A stretch of 40,440 bases of DNA from Isosphaera sp. (GTDB taxonomy: Bacteria; Planctomycetota; Planctomycetia; Gemmatales; Gemmataceae), in the NCBI GenBank assembly GCA_013822345.1, contig PNKH01000076.1, forward strand, positions 1 through 40,440. The letters run 5' to 3'. Under the pieces are notes generated by a model. It saw only the letters and a program-made list of their open reading frames with translations. It had not been told where the DNA came from and did not search any database. Every line of letters begins with the position of its first letter. Within the stretch, counting starts at the first letter, position 1. A program made the position numbers and the translations under genes. Positions 16,397-24,272 of this stretch are shown one piece after another.

Positions 16397-17386
16397 GTGC
16401 GGACCCCTCTCCTTATGGCGGCGTGGGCGCTCGGCCTCGCCGCCGGCTGCTCGTCCCCGTCGGCCGCCGACAACGTCCCGACGGCCACGCTCAAGGAGCG
16501 GGTGGTCCTGTCGAAGCACCAGTACGACGTCTCCTCGGTCTGCTTCAGCCCGGACGGGAAGACGGTCGCGACCGGGAGCAGCGAGGACCGGGCCGTGAAG
16601 CTGTGGGACGCGGAGACCGGCAAGGAGAAGGCCACCCTGAAGGAGGACGTCGGGCAGGTCTGGTCCGTGGCCTTCAGCCCCGACGGGACGCTGCTCGCGA
16701 GCGCCCGGCTGGACCGCACGGTGACCCTGTGGGACGTGGGAACGCTGAAGGTGAAGCGGGCCATCACGGGCCACGCCGAGCAACTTGGCCGCCTGGCCTT
16801 CAGCCCCGACGGGAAGACCCTGGCCACGACCAGCTGGGACAAGACGGTCAAGCTCTGGGAGGTCGCCACCGGGAAGGAGTTGAAGACCCTGACCGGCCAC
16901 GACGAGTACGTCGGGTCGGTCGCGTTCTCGCCGGACGGGAAGACGTTGGTGTCGGGCGGCGGCGACCGGACGGTCAAGGTGTGGGACGCCGCGACCGGCA
17001 AGGAGCGGGTGACGCTGAAGGGTCACACCGACGACGTCTGCTCCGTCGCCGTCAGCCCGGACGGGAAGGTCGTCGCGTCCGGCGGCGGCCGCGGCGGGGA
17101 AATCAAGTTGTGGGACGCCGCGACCGGCAAGGAGGTCCGCTCCCTGAAGGGGCACACGGACAAGGTGTGGTCGCTGGCGTTCCACCCCGACGGGAGGACG
17201 CTCGCCTCGAGCGGGCTCGACCGGACGGTGAAGCTATGGGACGTGGGGAGCGGCAAGGAGCTGGCGTCGGACCGGCCGCACCAGGACCGGATCCTCGGGG
17301 TCGCGTTCAGCCCGGACGGTAAGACGCTCGCGACCGGGAGCGGGGACGGCACCGTCAAGCTGTGGGACTTCGGTCGCGGGAAGTGA
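16397..17386 (+). CDS. WD40-repeat lipoprotein, single seven-bladed propeller
   Basis: Predicted exported lipoprotein carrying only a beta-propeller, probably a protein-binding platform. Seen: a signal peptide with lipobox LAAGC (lipidation at Cys18), then seven WD40 repeats, each with FSPDGKT-like turns and LWDxxTGK ends. The repeats begin near residues 49, 91, 133, 175, 217, 261 and 303 and fill the protein, so it is a complete propeller with nothing else attached. In this group WD40 arrays are often fused to kinases or cytochromes, so a free-standing lipid-anchored one is less usual. The GTG at 16397 is preferred over the ATG six codons later because it gives a proper basic n-region and has GAGGA about 8 bases upstream. 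Length 329 aa. Confidence 0.86.
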   Translation: MRTPLLMAAWALGLAAGCSSPSAADNVPTATLKERVVLSKHQYDVSSVCFSPDGKTVATGSSEDRAVKLWDAETGKEKATLKEDVGQVWSVAFSPDGTLLASARLDRTVTLWDVGTLKVKRAITGHAEQLGRLAFSPDGKTLATTSWDKTVKLWEVATGKELKTLTGHDEYVGSVAFSPDGKTLVSGGGDRTVKVWDAATGKERVTLKGHTDDVCSVAVSPDGKVVASGGGRGGEIKLWDAATGKEVRSLKGHTDKVWSLAFHPDGRTLASSGLDRTVKLWDVGSGKELASDRPHQDRILGVAFSPDGKTLATGSGDGTVKLWDFGRGK

Positions 17387-17403
17387 CCGGCCGGCCGGCG
17401 GCC

Positions 17404-18363
17404 TCACCAGTACAACTTGTCGAGGCCGACGTTCCCGCCGGACAGCACCACCCCGACGCTCCGCACCCCGGCCAGCGCCCGGAACTCGGCCCCGAGCACC
17501 ACCGCCACCCCGACCGCGGCGCTCGGCTCGATCACCTGCTTCATCCGCTCCCACACCAGCCGCATCGCCGACCGGATCTGCTCCTCGGTCACGGTGAACA
17601 CCGCCTCCACCCGGTCGCGGATGACCGGCCACGTCAGCTGCCCTAGGCTGGTCAGCAGCCCGTCGGCGATGGTGTCCGGGCCGGTCTGCGGGAGCCAGGT
17701 GCCGGCCGCCTTCGACCGGGCCGCGTCGTCCGCCCCGAGCGGCTCGGCCCCGAACACCCGCACCGTCGGGCTCACCCCGCGGGCCGCCACGCAGCACCCG
17801 GCGAGCAGCCCGCCGCCGCCGACCGGGGCGACGACCGCGTCCAGGTCCGGCACGTCCTCCAGCAGCTCCAGGGCGGCCGTCCCCTGCCCGGCGATCACGT
17901 CCGGGTGCTCGAACGGCGGGATCAGCACCGCCCCGGTCTCGGCGACCAGCTTCGCCGCCGCCGCCTCGCGGGCGGCCAGCACCGGCTCGCACTCGGTGAC
18001 GCGGCCGCCGTACCCCTCGACCGCCGCCTTCTTCACCGCCGGCGCCGTCCGCGGCATGACGACGTAGGCGGGGATGCCGCGCTCGCGGGCGGCCAGCGCG
18101 AGGGCCTGGGCGTGGTTGCCGCTGGAGTGGGTGACGACGCCGCGGGCGGCCTCCGCGTCGGACAGCTTGCGGACCGCGTTCGTCGCCCCGCGGTACTTGA
18201 ACGCCCCTGTCGTCTGCAGGTGCTCGCACTTGAAGTGGACGCGCCGGCCGGCGAGCCGGTCGAGGGTGTGGGAGGTCAGGACCGGGGTGCGGCGGACCGC
18301 CCCGGCGATCCGGGCGGCGGCCGCCCGGACGGCGGTCAGGTCACAGGAGTAGGCGGTATCCAT
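17404..18363 (-). CDS. PLP-dependent threonine dehydratase / serine racemase family enzyme
   Basis: Fold-type II pyridoxal-phosphate enzyme that deaminates L-threonine or L-serine to 2-oxobutanoate or pyruvate, or racemises serine; sequence alone does not decide. Seen: Lys56 for the Schiff base in TTGAFKYRGA, substrate loop SSGNHAQ (80-86), the phosphate-binding glycine loop VGGGGLLAG (181-189) and the C-terminal LSGGNVG. There is no ACT regulatory domain, so it is not the isoleucine-regulated biosynthetic IlvA; at 319 aa it matches TdcB, serine racemase and hydroxyaspartate ammonia-lyase. The ATG is placed at MDTAYSC because the earlier in-frame sequence is Pro/Gly-rich; its ribosome-binding site is weak. 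Convergent with the WD40 gene (17 bases between stops) and divergent from the EF-hand gene, sharing a 144-base promoter gap. Confidence 0.87.
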   Translation of the reverse strand: MDTAYSCDLTAVRAAAARIAGAVRRTPVLTSHTLDRLAGRRVHFKCEHLQTTGAFKYRGATNAVRKLSDAEAARGVVTHSSGNHAQALALAARERGIPAYVVMPRTAPAVKKAAVEGYGGRVTECEPVLAAREAAAAKLVAETGAVLIPPFEHPDVIAGQGTAALELLEDVPDLDAVVAPVGGGGLLAGCCVAARGVSPTVRVFGAEPLGADDAARSKAAGTWLPQTGPDTIADGLLTSLGQLTWPVIRDRVEAVFTVTEEQIRSAMRLVWERMKQVIEPSAAVGVAVVLGAEFRALAGVRSVGVVLSGGNVGLDKLYW

Positions 18364-18507
18364 GCCGGTGGTGTACCCGCCCGGCACGGTTCGACACCCC
18401 CGCGGCGGCGGGCCCGGGCTTTTTCGCGGACCCGCCGACACCGCCGGCTCTCACCCGGGTTTCATCTCTAGCCCTCCCGCCATTGCTCCTCAAGCCGACC
18501 CCCGCCT

Positions 18508-19221
18508 ATGCACTTACAGTCTTGCGCCCTCGCGTGCCTGCTGGCCCTCGCGGCCGGCGGGCTGTTCGCCCCGAACCTCGCCCTCGGCCAGGACGGCAAG
18601 AAGGACAAGGGGCCGCCCGAGAAGGACCCGACCGCGCTCGAGGCGCGGACGATCCAGAAGACGGCCGAGAAGGTGGCCAAGGGCGAAGACGGGATCGACC
18701 CGCGGCTCGCGGACAAGCTGTTCCGCGAGTTCGACCGCGACCGGAACGGCCACCTGGAGCCGGCCGAGTGGCCGGGCGGCCTCGCGGCCCGCGCCCGCTG
18801 GGCCGACGCCGACCAGGACGGCCGCGTCTCGCCCGACGAGTACCGCCGGTACTTCGACGGCGAGGTGGCGTTCGCGGTCGCGGGCGCCCCGCCACCGAAG
18901 CCGGACAAGCGGGACAAGCCCGCCGCGCCGCCCGCGGCCCCGAAGGCGGAGGAGCCGGCCGAGGAGCCGAAGCCGGTCGCGGTCCGGCCCGGGAAGCTGC
19001 CGGCCGGGCTCCCCAAGTGGTTCGAGGAGTTGGACGCCGACCGGGACGCCCAGGTGGGGCTGTACGAGTGGCGGAAGGCCGGGAAGGACCTGGCCGAGTT
19101 CCTGGCGATGGACCTGAACGGGGACGGGCTGCTCCCGCCGGACGAGTACCTGCGGCACGTCCGCGAGCGGCGGCGGGACGGCGCGACCGACCCGGACGCC
19201 CCGGTGGCCGGCAAGAGGTGA
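18508..19221 (+). CDS. Secreted EF-hand protein with four calcium-binding loops
   Basis: Probable exported calcium-binding protein; role unknown. Seen: signal peptide (residues 1-28, ending ALGQ), a charged spacer, then EF-hand loops at Asp76 (DRDRNGHLEPAE) and Asp100 (DADQDGRVSPDE). A Pro/Ala/Lys linker of about 45 residues follows, then loops at Asp176 (DADRDAQVGLYE) and Asp202 (DLNGDGLLPPDE). The third loop has Ala in place of the usual Gly at loop position 6 and may bind poorly; the other three look complete. Length 237 aa. There is no clear ribosome-binding site before the ATG. It is convergent with phoR across a 24-base-arm palindrome. EF-hand proteins of this type are common in planctomycetes, and nothing here ties it to the phosphate genes. 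Confidence 0.85.
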   Translation: MHLQSCALACLLALAAGGLFAPNLALGQDGKKDKGPPEKDPTALEARTIQKTAEKVAKGEDGIDPRLADKLFREFDRDRNGHLEPAEWPGGLAARARWADADQDGRVSPDEYRRYFDGEVAFAVAGAPPPKPDKRDKPAAPPAAPKAEEPAEEPKPVAVRPGKLPAGLPKWFEELDADRDAQVGLYEWRKAGKDLAEFLAMDLNGDGLLPPDEYLRHVRERRRDGATDPDAPVAGKR

Positions 19222-19238
19222 TGCCCTTCCCGGGTGGG

Positions 19239-19298
19239 GAGGGCGAGGCTCCGGCCGAGCCGTGCGTGCGCGTCCGGCTCGGCCGGAGCCTCGCCCTC
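19239..19298. repeat. Family B inverted repeat, 24-base perfect arms
   Basis: Arms 19239-19262 and 19275-19298 are exact reverse complements with a 12-base spacer. It lies between the convergent stops of the EF-hand gene (19221) and phoR (19326). The arm sequence GAGGGCGAGGCTCC is shared with the palindrome at 33721-33788. Confidence 0.9.
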
Positions 19299-19325
19299 AC
19301 GGAATCTGCCGCGGCCCGGCCGGTG

Positions 19326-20717
19326 TCACCCGTGCCCGGCCCGCGGCAGCGTCACCCGGAACGTGGTCCCCTTCCCGACCGTGCTCGACGCCCGCACCTG
19401 CCCACGCATCGCCTGCACCAGGTGCTTGACGATCGCCAGCCCCAGCCCGGTCCCGCCGACCGCCCGGCTCCGGGCCTTGTCCGCCCGGTAGAACCGCTCG
19501 AACACCCGCGGCAGGTCGTCGGCCGGGATCCCGACCCCGGTGTCCTCCACCTCGAAGCTGACCGCGTCCCCGGCGGCCGTCCACCGGACCGTCACCCGCC
19601 CGCCGTTGGGGGTGTACTTGATGGCGTTGTCGACGAGGTTGTCCATCACCTGCCGCAGGGCGTCCGGGTCGGCCCAGGCGAGCACCTCCCCGGGGGCGTC
19701 CCCCGGCGGCCGCTCCACCACCGTCAGCGTCTTCGCCTCGGCCCGGGCCTGGTGCCGCTCGACGCAGTCGGTGATCGCCGCCCCGAGCGGGACCGGGTGG
19801 GGCTCCAGACCGAGGTGCCCGGACTCGATCCGGGCGAGGCTCAGGAGGTCCTGGATCAGGGCCTCCAGCCGGTCCGCCTCCCGGGCCACCTGGGCCAGGA
19901 ACCCGGCCCGGGCCTCCGGGTCCTCGGCCGCCCCGTCGACCAGCGTCTCGACCGTCGACTTGATGACCGCCAGCGGGGTCTTCAGCTCGTGGGACACGTT
20001 CGCCACGAAGTCCTGGCGGAGCCGCTCCGCCTGCCGCAGCTCGGACGTGTCGTGGACGACCACCACCGCCTCGGGCGTGCCGGGCCCGGGGAACCGGGAC
20101 ACGTACACCGCCAGGGTGCGGGCCGGCGGCCCCTTCCACTCCAACTCCTCCCGGTACGGCTCGGCCCGGGCCAGCCCCTTGTCGATGAACTCCCGGAACG
20201 CCCGCCACCCGACCACGTCGCACAGCGACGCCTTGGCCGCGGCCGCGGCCGCCGGGTCGAACCCGAGGAGCTGCCCGGCCCGGTCGTTGGCGAACAGCAC
20301 CCGCCGGTCCGCGTCGATCGCCACCACCCCCTCGACCATCCCGGACAGGATCGCCCGCAGCTGCTCCTTGTCGTGCTCCAGCAGGTCGATCGTGGACGCC
20401 AGCCGGGCGCTCATGGCGTTGAGCGACCCGGCCAGGACCGCGTGCTCCCGGCCCCCGACCACCGCGATCCGGTGCCCCAGGTCCCCGGCCGCCAGCCGCC
20501 GGGCCCCGTCGTTCAGCTCCGCCAGCGGCCGGGCCACCCGCCCGGCCAGGAGCATCGCCGCCGCCGCCGCCACCAGGATCACCAGCCCGACCGCCGCCGC
20601 CACCTCCCGGGACAGCTCCCAGAACACGTCCTCGCGCTCCGCGTAGATGACCGCCCCGACCAGCCCGACGGCGGCCACCACCAGCAGCAGGTACGTCAGG
20701 AACAGGCGGCGGAACAT
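19326..20717 (-). CDS. phoR: Phosphate-regulon type sensor histidine kinase
   Basis: Membrane sensor kinase, likely controlling the phosphate-starvation response through a PhoB-like regulator. Seen: two transmembrane helices (about residues 7-26 and 40-58), a HAMP linker (RVARPLAELNDGARRLAAGD), a PAS domain (about 118-225, with GMVEGVVAIDADRRVLFAN), HisKA with phospho-acceptor His243 in NVSHELKTPLAVIKSTVE, and an ATPase domain with DNLVDNAIKYTPNGG, DTGVGIP and GGTGLGLAIVKHL. The order TM-TM-HAMP-PAS-HisKA-HATPase matches PhoR, and only a short loop separates the helices, as expected for a sensor reading the Pst transporter. It starts 37 bases after the pstC-pstA stop on the same strand. No response-regulator gene is in the window. 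No Shine-Dalgarno is visible at the ATG. Length 463 aa. Confidence 0.88.
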   Translation of the reverse strand: MFRRLFLTYLLLVVAAVGLVGAVIYAEREDVFWELSREVAAAVGLVILVAAAAAMLLAGRVARPLAELNDGARRLAAGDLGHRIAVVGGREHAVLAGSLNAMSARLASTIDLLEHDKEQLRAILSGMVEGVVAIDADRRVLFANDRAGQLLGFDPAAAAAAKASLCDVVGWRAFREFIDKGLARAEPYREELEWKGPPARTLAVYVSRFPGPGTPEAVVVVHDTSELRQAERLRQDFVANVSHELKTPLAVIKSTVETLVDGAAEDPEARAGFLAQVAREADRLEALIQDLLSLARIESGHLGLEPHPVPLGAAITDCVERHQARAEAKTLTVVERPPGDAPGEVLAWADPDALRQVMDNLVDNAIKYTPNGGRVTVRWTAAGDAVSFEVEDTGVGIPADDLPRVFERFYRADKARSRAVGGTGLGLAIVKHLVQAMRGQVRASSTVGKGTTFRVTLPRAGHG

Positions 20718-20754
20718 GGGGGATGGTCAGTGGTCAGTGGGACCCGACACCGCG

Positions 20755-22704
20755 TTAATCCGCCCGCGCCGCCGCCACCACCCGCTTCCCGGACACCAGG
20801 CGGATGCCGACGTTCAGCAACATCACCACCGATAGCAGCACCACCGCCGCGCCCCACCCCTGGTCCCGCAGGTCGTCGAAGTTGCTCGTCGAGTACTTGT
20901 AGATGTACAGCGGCAGGGTGCCGACCTCCCCGGACAGGTCGAACCGCCAGTCGTTGTACAGCCCTGCGGTGACCAAGAGCGGGGCCGTCTCCCCGGCCGC
21001 CCGGCCGACCGCCAGGAACACCCCGGTGACGATCGCCGGCAGGGCCGACGGGATCACCACCCGCAAGGTGGTCTGCATCCGCGTCGCCCCCAGCGCGTAG
21101 CTCGCCTGCCGGAGCGAGTCCGGGACCAGCCGCATCGCCTCCTCGGCGCTGCGGACCACCACCGGGACCATCAGGACCGCCAGGGCGAACGCCCCGGCCC
21201 ACCCGCTGTACCCCCACGGCACCCCGCCGAGCCAGAACGGGTAGACGAGGCAGGCGTACGCGAACAGCCCGACCACGATCGACGGCACCCCGCCCATCAC
21301 CTCGGTCACGAACCGGACGGCGGACGCGGTCCGGGAGTTCCGGGCCTCCGCCAGGTACACCGCGGCCAGGACCCCGAACGGCACCGCCATCGCCGCCGCG
21401 GCCAGCACCACCAAGACGCTCCCGACCATCGCGTGCCCGAGCCCGCCCCGTAGCGCCGGCTGCCCGCCGACCCGCGGGTAGTCCTCGTCCCGCCCGGTCT
21501 CCTGCCACCGCTTGTACTGCCCGTACTGGTCGGGCGTCAGCTCCGTCCGCTTCCGCTCGGTGAACAGCGTCCCCTCGACCTCCCGCACCCCGTTGACCAG
21601 GATGTACCCGAGGATCAGAAAGAGCGGGACCAGGCTGAGGAACACGCACCCGCGCAGCACCCACGTCATCGCCCGGTCCCGCCGCACCGCCGCCCCGCCG
21701 TCGGACGGCAGCGGCGCGACCTCGGCGGCCGGCGCAAAGTCTTCGGCGGCCGGACGCGCGTCCGCGGTCGCCGCGGGGGCGGGCTGTGGGCTGCGGGTGA
21801 GCCGGCGGAGCAGCACCCGGGCGAAGACGTTGAACCCGGCGGTGACGGCGAACAGGACCACCGCCATCGCCATCAGCGCCGACCGGTACGCGTTCGAGTC
21901 CGCCTCCGGGACCCCGAGCGCGATCCCGCTCGCCAGCGAGTCGCCGAGCCCGAACGGCGACCAACTGTCCCCCGGCCGGCTGCCGACCAGCATGGTCACC
22001 GCCATCGTCTCCCCGAGCGCCCGGCCGAGCGCCAGGAAGCACGCCGCGATGATCCCGGGGCGGGCGTACGGCAGGACGACCCGCCAGACCGTCTGCCACC
22101 GGGTCGCCCCGAGCGACAGCGACCCCTCCCGCTGCGACCGCGGCACCGCCTGGCAGACGTCGAAGCTCAGGGCGGTGACGTACGGCAGGACCATCACCGC
22201 CAGCACCAGCCCGGCCGGGAACAGCCCGAGCCCGGCGGTGTCCGGCAGGCCGACCGCCTCGTAGAAGTCGCGGACCCGCGGGGACAGGAACCGCAGCCCC
22301 CAGAAGCCGTACACGACGCTCGGGATGGCGGCGAGCAACTCGACCAGGAAGGTGGCGGCGCGGCGGACCCGCGGGCCGGCGATCTCGGACAGGTACGCGG
22401 CGGTGCCGACCCCGAGCGGGACGGCGATCAGCATCGCGATGGCGGCGGTGACCACGGTGCCGAACACGAACCCGAGGAGCCCGAACATCGGCGGCCGGCC
22501 GGTCGGGGCCGGGTCCCAGGTGCTGCCGAGCAGGTGGTACTCGCCCGGCCGGGACAGGACCGGCCAGGCGTCCCACAGCAGCACCCCGACGAGGAGGGCG
22601 GCGAGGGCGGGGATGAGCAGCCCGGCGCCGCGGGTCAGGGCGGCGAACAGCACCTCCGGCAGGCGGGCCGGCGGGCGGGGCTCGGCGGGCGGGGCGGTGG
22701 ACAT
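20755..22704 (-). CDS. pstCA: Fused phosphate ABC transporter permease PstC-PstA
   Basis: Inner-membrane pore of the high-affinity phosphate importer, with both permease subunits in one chain. Seen: residues about 1-305 are PstC-like (FGTVVTAAIAMLIAVPLGVG, IPSVVYGFWGL, EAA loop near 190-212 with LGATRWQTVWRVVLP, GRALGETMAV). Then a hydrophilic Ala/Pro linker (about 306-340) and residues 345-649 PstA-like (VPFGVLAAVYLAEA, GGVPSIVVGLFAY, EAA loop near 530-552 with LGATRMQTTLRVVIP, GRAAGETAPLLV). The PstA half has an enlarged external loop (about 380-420, rich in Arg/Glu/Tyr). Normally these are two genes; here there is neither stop nor restart across 649 aa. The ATPase PstB must be encoded elsewhere. 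Downstream of pstS across a 28-base-arm palindrome; no Shine-Dalgarno is visible. Confidence 0.92.
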   Translation of the reverse strand: MSTAPPAEPRPPARLPEVLFAALTRGAGLLIPALAALLVGVLLWDAWPVLSRPGEYHLLGSTWDPAPTGRPPMFGLLGFVFGTVVTAAIAMLIAVPLGVGTAAYLSEIAGPRVRRAATFLVELLAAIPSVVYGFWGLRFLSPRVRDFYEAVGLPDTAGLGLFPAGLVLAVMVLPYVTALSFDVCQAVPRSQREGSLSLGATRWQTVWRVVLPYARPGIIAACFLALGRALGETMAVTMLVGSRPGDSWSPFGLGDSLASGIALGVPEADSNAYRSALMAMAVVLFAVTAGFNVFARVLLRRLTRSPQPAPAATADARPAAEDFAPAAEVAPLPSDGGAAVRRDRAMTWVLRGCVFLSLVPLFLILGYILVNGVREVEGTLFTERKRTELTPDQYGQYKRWQETGRDEDYPRVGGQPALRGGLGHAMVGSVLVVLAAAAMAVPFGVLAAVYLAEARNSRTASAVRFVTEVMGGVPSIVVGLFAYACLVYPFWLGGVPWGYSGWAGAFALAVLMVPVVVRSAEEAMRLVPDSLRQASYALGATRMQTTLRVVIPSALPAIVTGVFLAVGRAAGETAPLLVTAGLYNDWRFDLSGEVGTLPLYIYKYSTSNFDDLRDQGWGAAVVLLSVVMLLNVGIRLVSGKRVVAAARAD

Positions 22705-22734
22705 GGCGGGGCGGGGGGAATGCGGGCGGGCGGT

Positions 22735-22801
22735 CCGTCCGAACCGGACGCGTGAGCGACGGCCGACCTCGACCCGTCGCTCACGCGTCCGGCTCGGACG
22801 G
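22735..22801. repeat. Inverted repeat between pstS and pstC-pstA, 28-base arms
   Basis: Arms 22735-22762 and 22774-22801 pair with one mismatch (19 bases perfect at the core) and an 11-base spacer. On the minus strand it begins 3 bases after the pstS stop. It could stabilise the pstS message or partly stop transcription, giving more binding protein than permease; that is inference. Confidence 0.88.
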
Positions 22802-22804
22802 GAG

Positions 22805-23932
22805 TCACTTCACCTCGACCGCCGCCAGCTTGTCGGCGACCTTCTTCTGCAGCTCCTCGGGGAGGGTGGCGTAGTTCCGGGCCTTCGCCAGCTCCTGCCC
22901 CTCGGCCGACGTCGCCCACTTCAGGAACGCGACCACCGCCCGCCCCTTCGCCCCGCCGGCCTGGTCGCCGTCGAGCGACCTGTACACGATGGCGAAGCTC
23001 ATCCCGGCGATCGGGTAGGCGTCGGCCGCGGCCGCGTCGGTCAGGTTGTACGTCAGCTCGTGCAACTTGTACGGTTCGGCGTCCTGCGGCACCTTCATCG
23101 CCGCCGCGGCGGCCGCGGTGATCCCGGCCGCGTCCGCCCTCATCACCTTCCCGGCCCGGTTCTTGACCGCCCCGAACGTCATCTTCCCGTCCAGCGCGTC
23201 GGTCAGGTCGACGTACCCGATGGTGCCGGCGTTCTCGGCCACGAACCCGGCCACCCCCTTGCTCTTCGGCTGGGCCGTCACCGCCCCCCTCGGCCAGTTC
23301 GGCTTGGTGCTCGCCGTCACCTCGGAGCGGAACGCCTGGCTCGACTTCGACAGGTAGTCGGTGAAGATGAACGAGGTGCCGCTCCCGTCCGCCCGGACGA
23401 CCGGCTTGACCGCCGCGTCGACGGCCGCCAGCCCCGGGTTCAGGGCCACCAGCCGGGGGTCGTTCCACCGCGACACCTTCCCCATGAAGATGTCGGCCAA
23501 GAGCTCCCCGGTGAACACCAGGTCGGCGCCGGCGCCCGGCACGTTGTAGATCGGCACCACCGCCCCGACGACGAGCGGGACGTGGACCACCTCCCCGCCG
23601 CCGGCCCGGGCCGCGGCCAACTGGTCCCTGGTCAGCGGCACGTCCGAGCAGCCGAACGCGGCCAGCTTCTTGGTCATCGCCTCGATCCCGGCCGACGACC
23701 CGATCCCGTCGTAGCTGATCCTCACCTTCTCCCCGGTCCGGGTGCGGAACGTCTCCGTCCAGTACGTCATGATCGGCTCGACGAACGTCGCCCCCTTGCC
23801 GCTGACCTCGGCCGCCTCGGCCTCGATCCGCGGCCTGTCCTTGGCGTCGTCGGCCGGCGGCTTCTTCCCGCACCCGGCGGCGGCGACCAGGGCGGCGAGG
23901 GCGAGGAGGACGGGAAGGGCCAGGCGGGGCAT
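22805..23932 (-). CDS. pstS: Phosphate-binding lipoprotein PstS
   Basis: Periplasmic substrate-binding protein that delivers inorganic phosphate to the Pst permease. Seen: lipoprotein signal with lipobox VAAAGC (lipidation at Cys21), then GKGATFVEPIMTYW (phosphate-loop start), ISYDGIGSSAGIEAM, FGCSDVPLT, the hinge MGKVSRWNDPRL, the phosphate-binding RADGSGTSFIFTDYLS, and GTIGYVDLTDAL. All expected loops for a working PstS are present. Length 375 aa, a little above E. coli PstS. It is first in a minus-strand block pstS, pstC-pstA, phoR. A direct repeat of TTCA-containing 11-mers lies about 70 bases before the ATG and is a candidate Pho box. Confidence 0.93.
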   Translation of the reverse strand: MPRLALPVLLALAALVAAAGCGKKPPADDAKDRPRIEAEAAEVSGKGATFVEPIMTYWTETFRTRTGEKVRISYDGIGSSAGIEAMTKKLAAFGCSDVPLTRDQLAAARAGGGEVVHVPLVVGAVVPIYNVPGAGADLVFTGELLADIFMGKVSRWNDPRLVALNPGLAAVDAAVKPVVRADGSGTSFIFTDYLSKSSQAFRSEVTASTKPNWPRGAVTAQPKSKGVAGFVAENAGTIGYVDLTDALDGKMTFGAVKNRAGKVMRADAAGITAAAAAAMKVPQDAEPYKLHELTYNLTDAAAADAYPIAGMSFAIVYRSLDGDQAGGAKGRAVVAFLKWATSAEGQELAKARNYATLPEELQKKVADKLAAVEVK

Positions 23933-24000
23933 GCGGCGGCTCCGGGGCGGGAGGGGTGAGCCAGTCCGGTCAGCTTACGGACCGCCCCGCCGCGGCGGCG

Positions 24001-24017
24001 TGAAGGTTGGATGAAGG
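24001..24017 (-). promoter_or_regulatory. Candidate Pho box upstream of pstS
   Basis: On the minus strand CCTTCA occurs twice with an exact 11-base period (plus-strand TGAAGG at 24001 and 24012), centred about 75 bases before the pstS ATG. Known PhoB and PhoP operators are direct repeats of TGTCA- or GTTCACC-like units at 11-base spacing, so the placement and period fit. The match is to the general architecture; the motif for this phylum is not known to me. Confidence 0.4.
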
Positions 24018-24059
24018 GCGACGGGAGGGCGGAGGCGGTTGACCGACCGGCAGGTGGTG

Positions 24060-24221
24060 CCCCTCACCCGCCGCTCGCGCGGCGACCTCTCCCCGGCGGG
24101 GAGAGGTGGGGCGGTGCGGCCGCTTGAAACGTCACCGGCCCGGGAAGCAAAAGAGGGGCCGGTGGTCCCCACCTCTCCCCGCCGGGGAGAGGTCGCCGGC
24201 GCTTCGCCGGCGGGTGAGGGG
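24060..24221. repeat. Nested palindromic element of 162 bases in the pstS-GH5 gap
   Basis: Outer 13-base arms CCCCTCACCCGCC (24060-24072) and its complement (24209-24221) enclose 31-base perfect arms (24081-24111 and 24167-24197). Those arms are themselves nearly palindromic (CTCTCCCCGGCGGGGAGAG). The centre carries a further hairpin, ACCGGCCC with GGGCCGGT. It lies 51 bases after the GH5 stop and upstream of pstS on the minus strand. The rest of the 340-base gap 23933-24272 holds the candidate Pho box and no gene. Confidence 0.88.
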
Positions 24222-24272
24222 AAACCACCCGCCGTGTAACCCGGCGACGTTCTCGCCGCACCGGGCCCGTGC

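Noticed and set aside
24060-24221. CRISPR-like array
   Set aside because: The repeats are inverted and nested, not direct repeats with unique spacers, and no cas genes are in the window.
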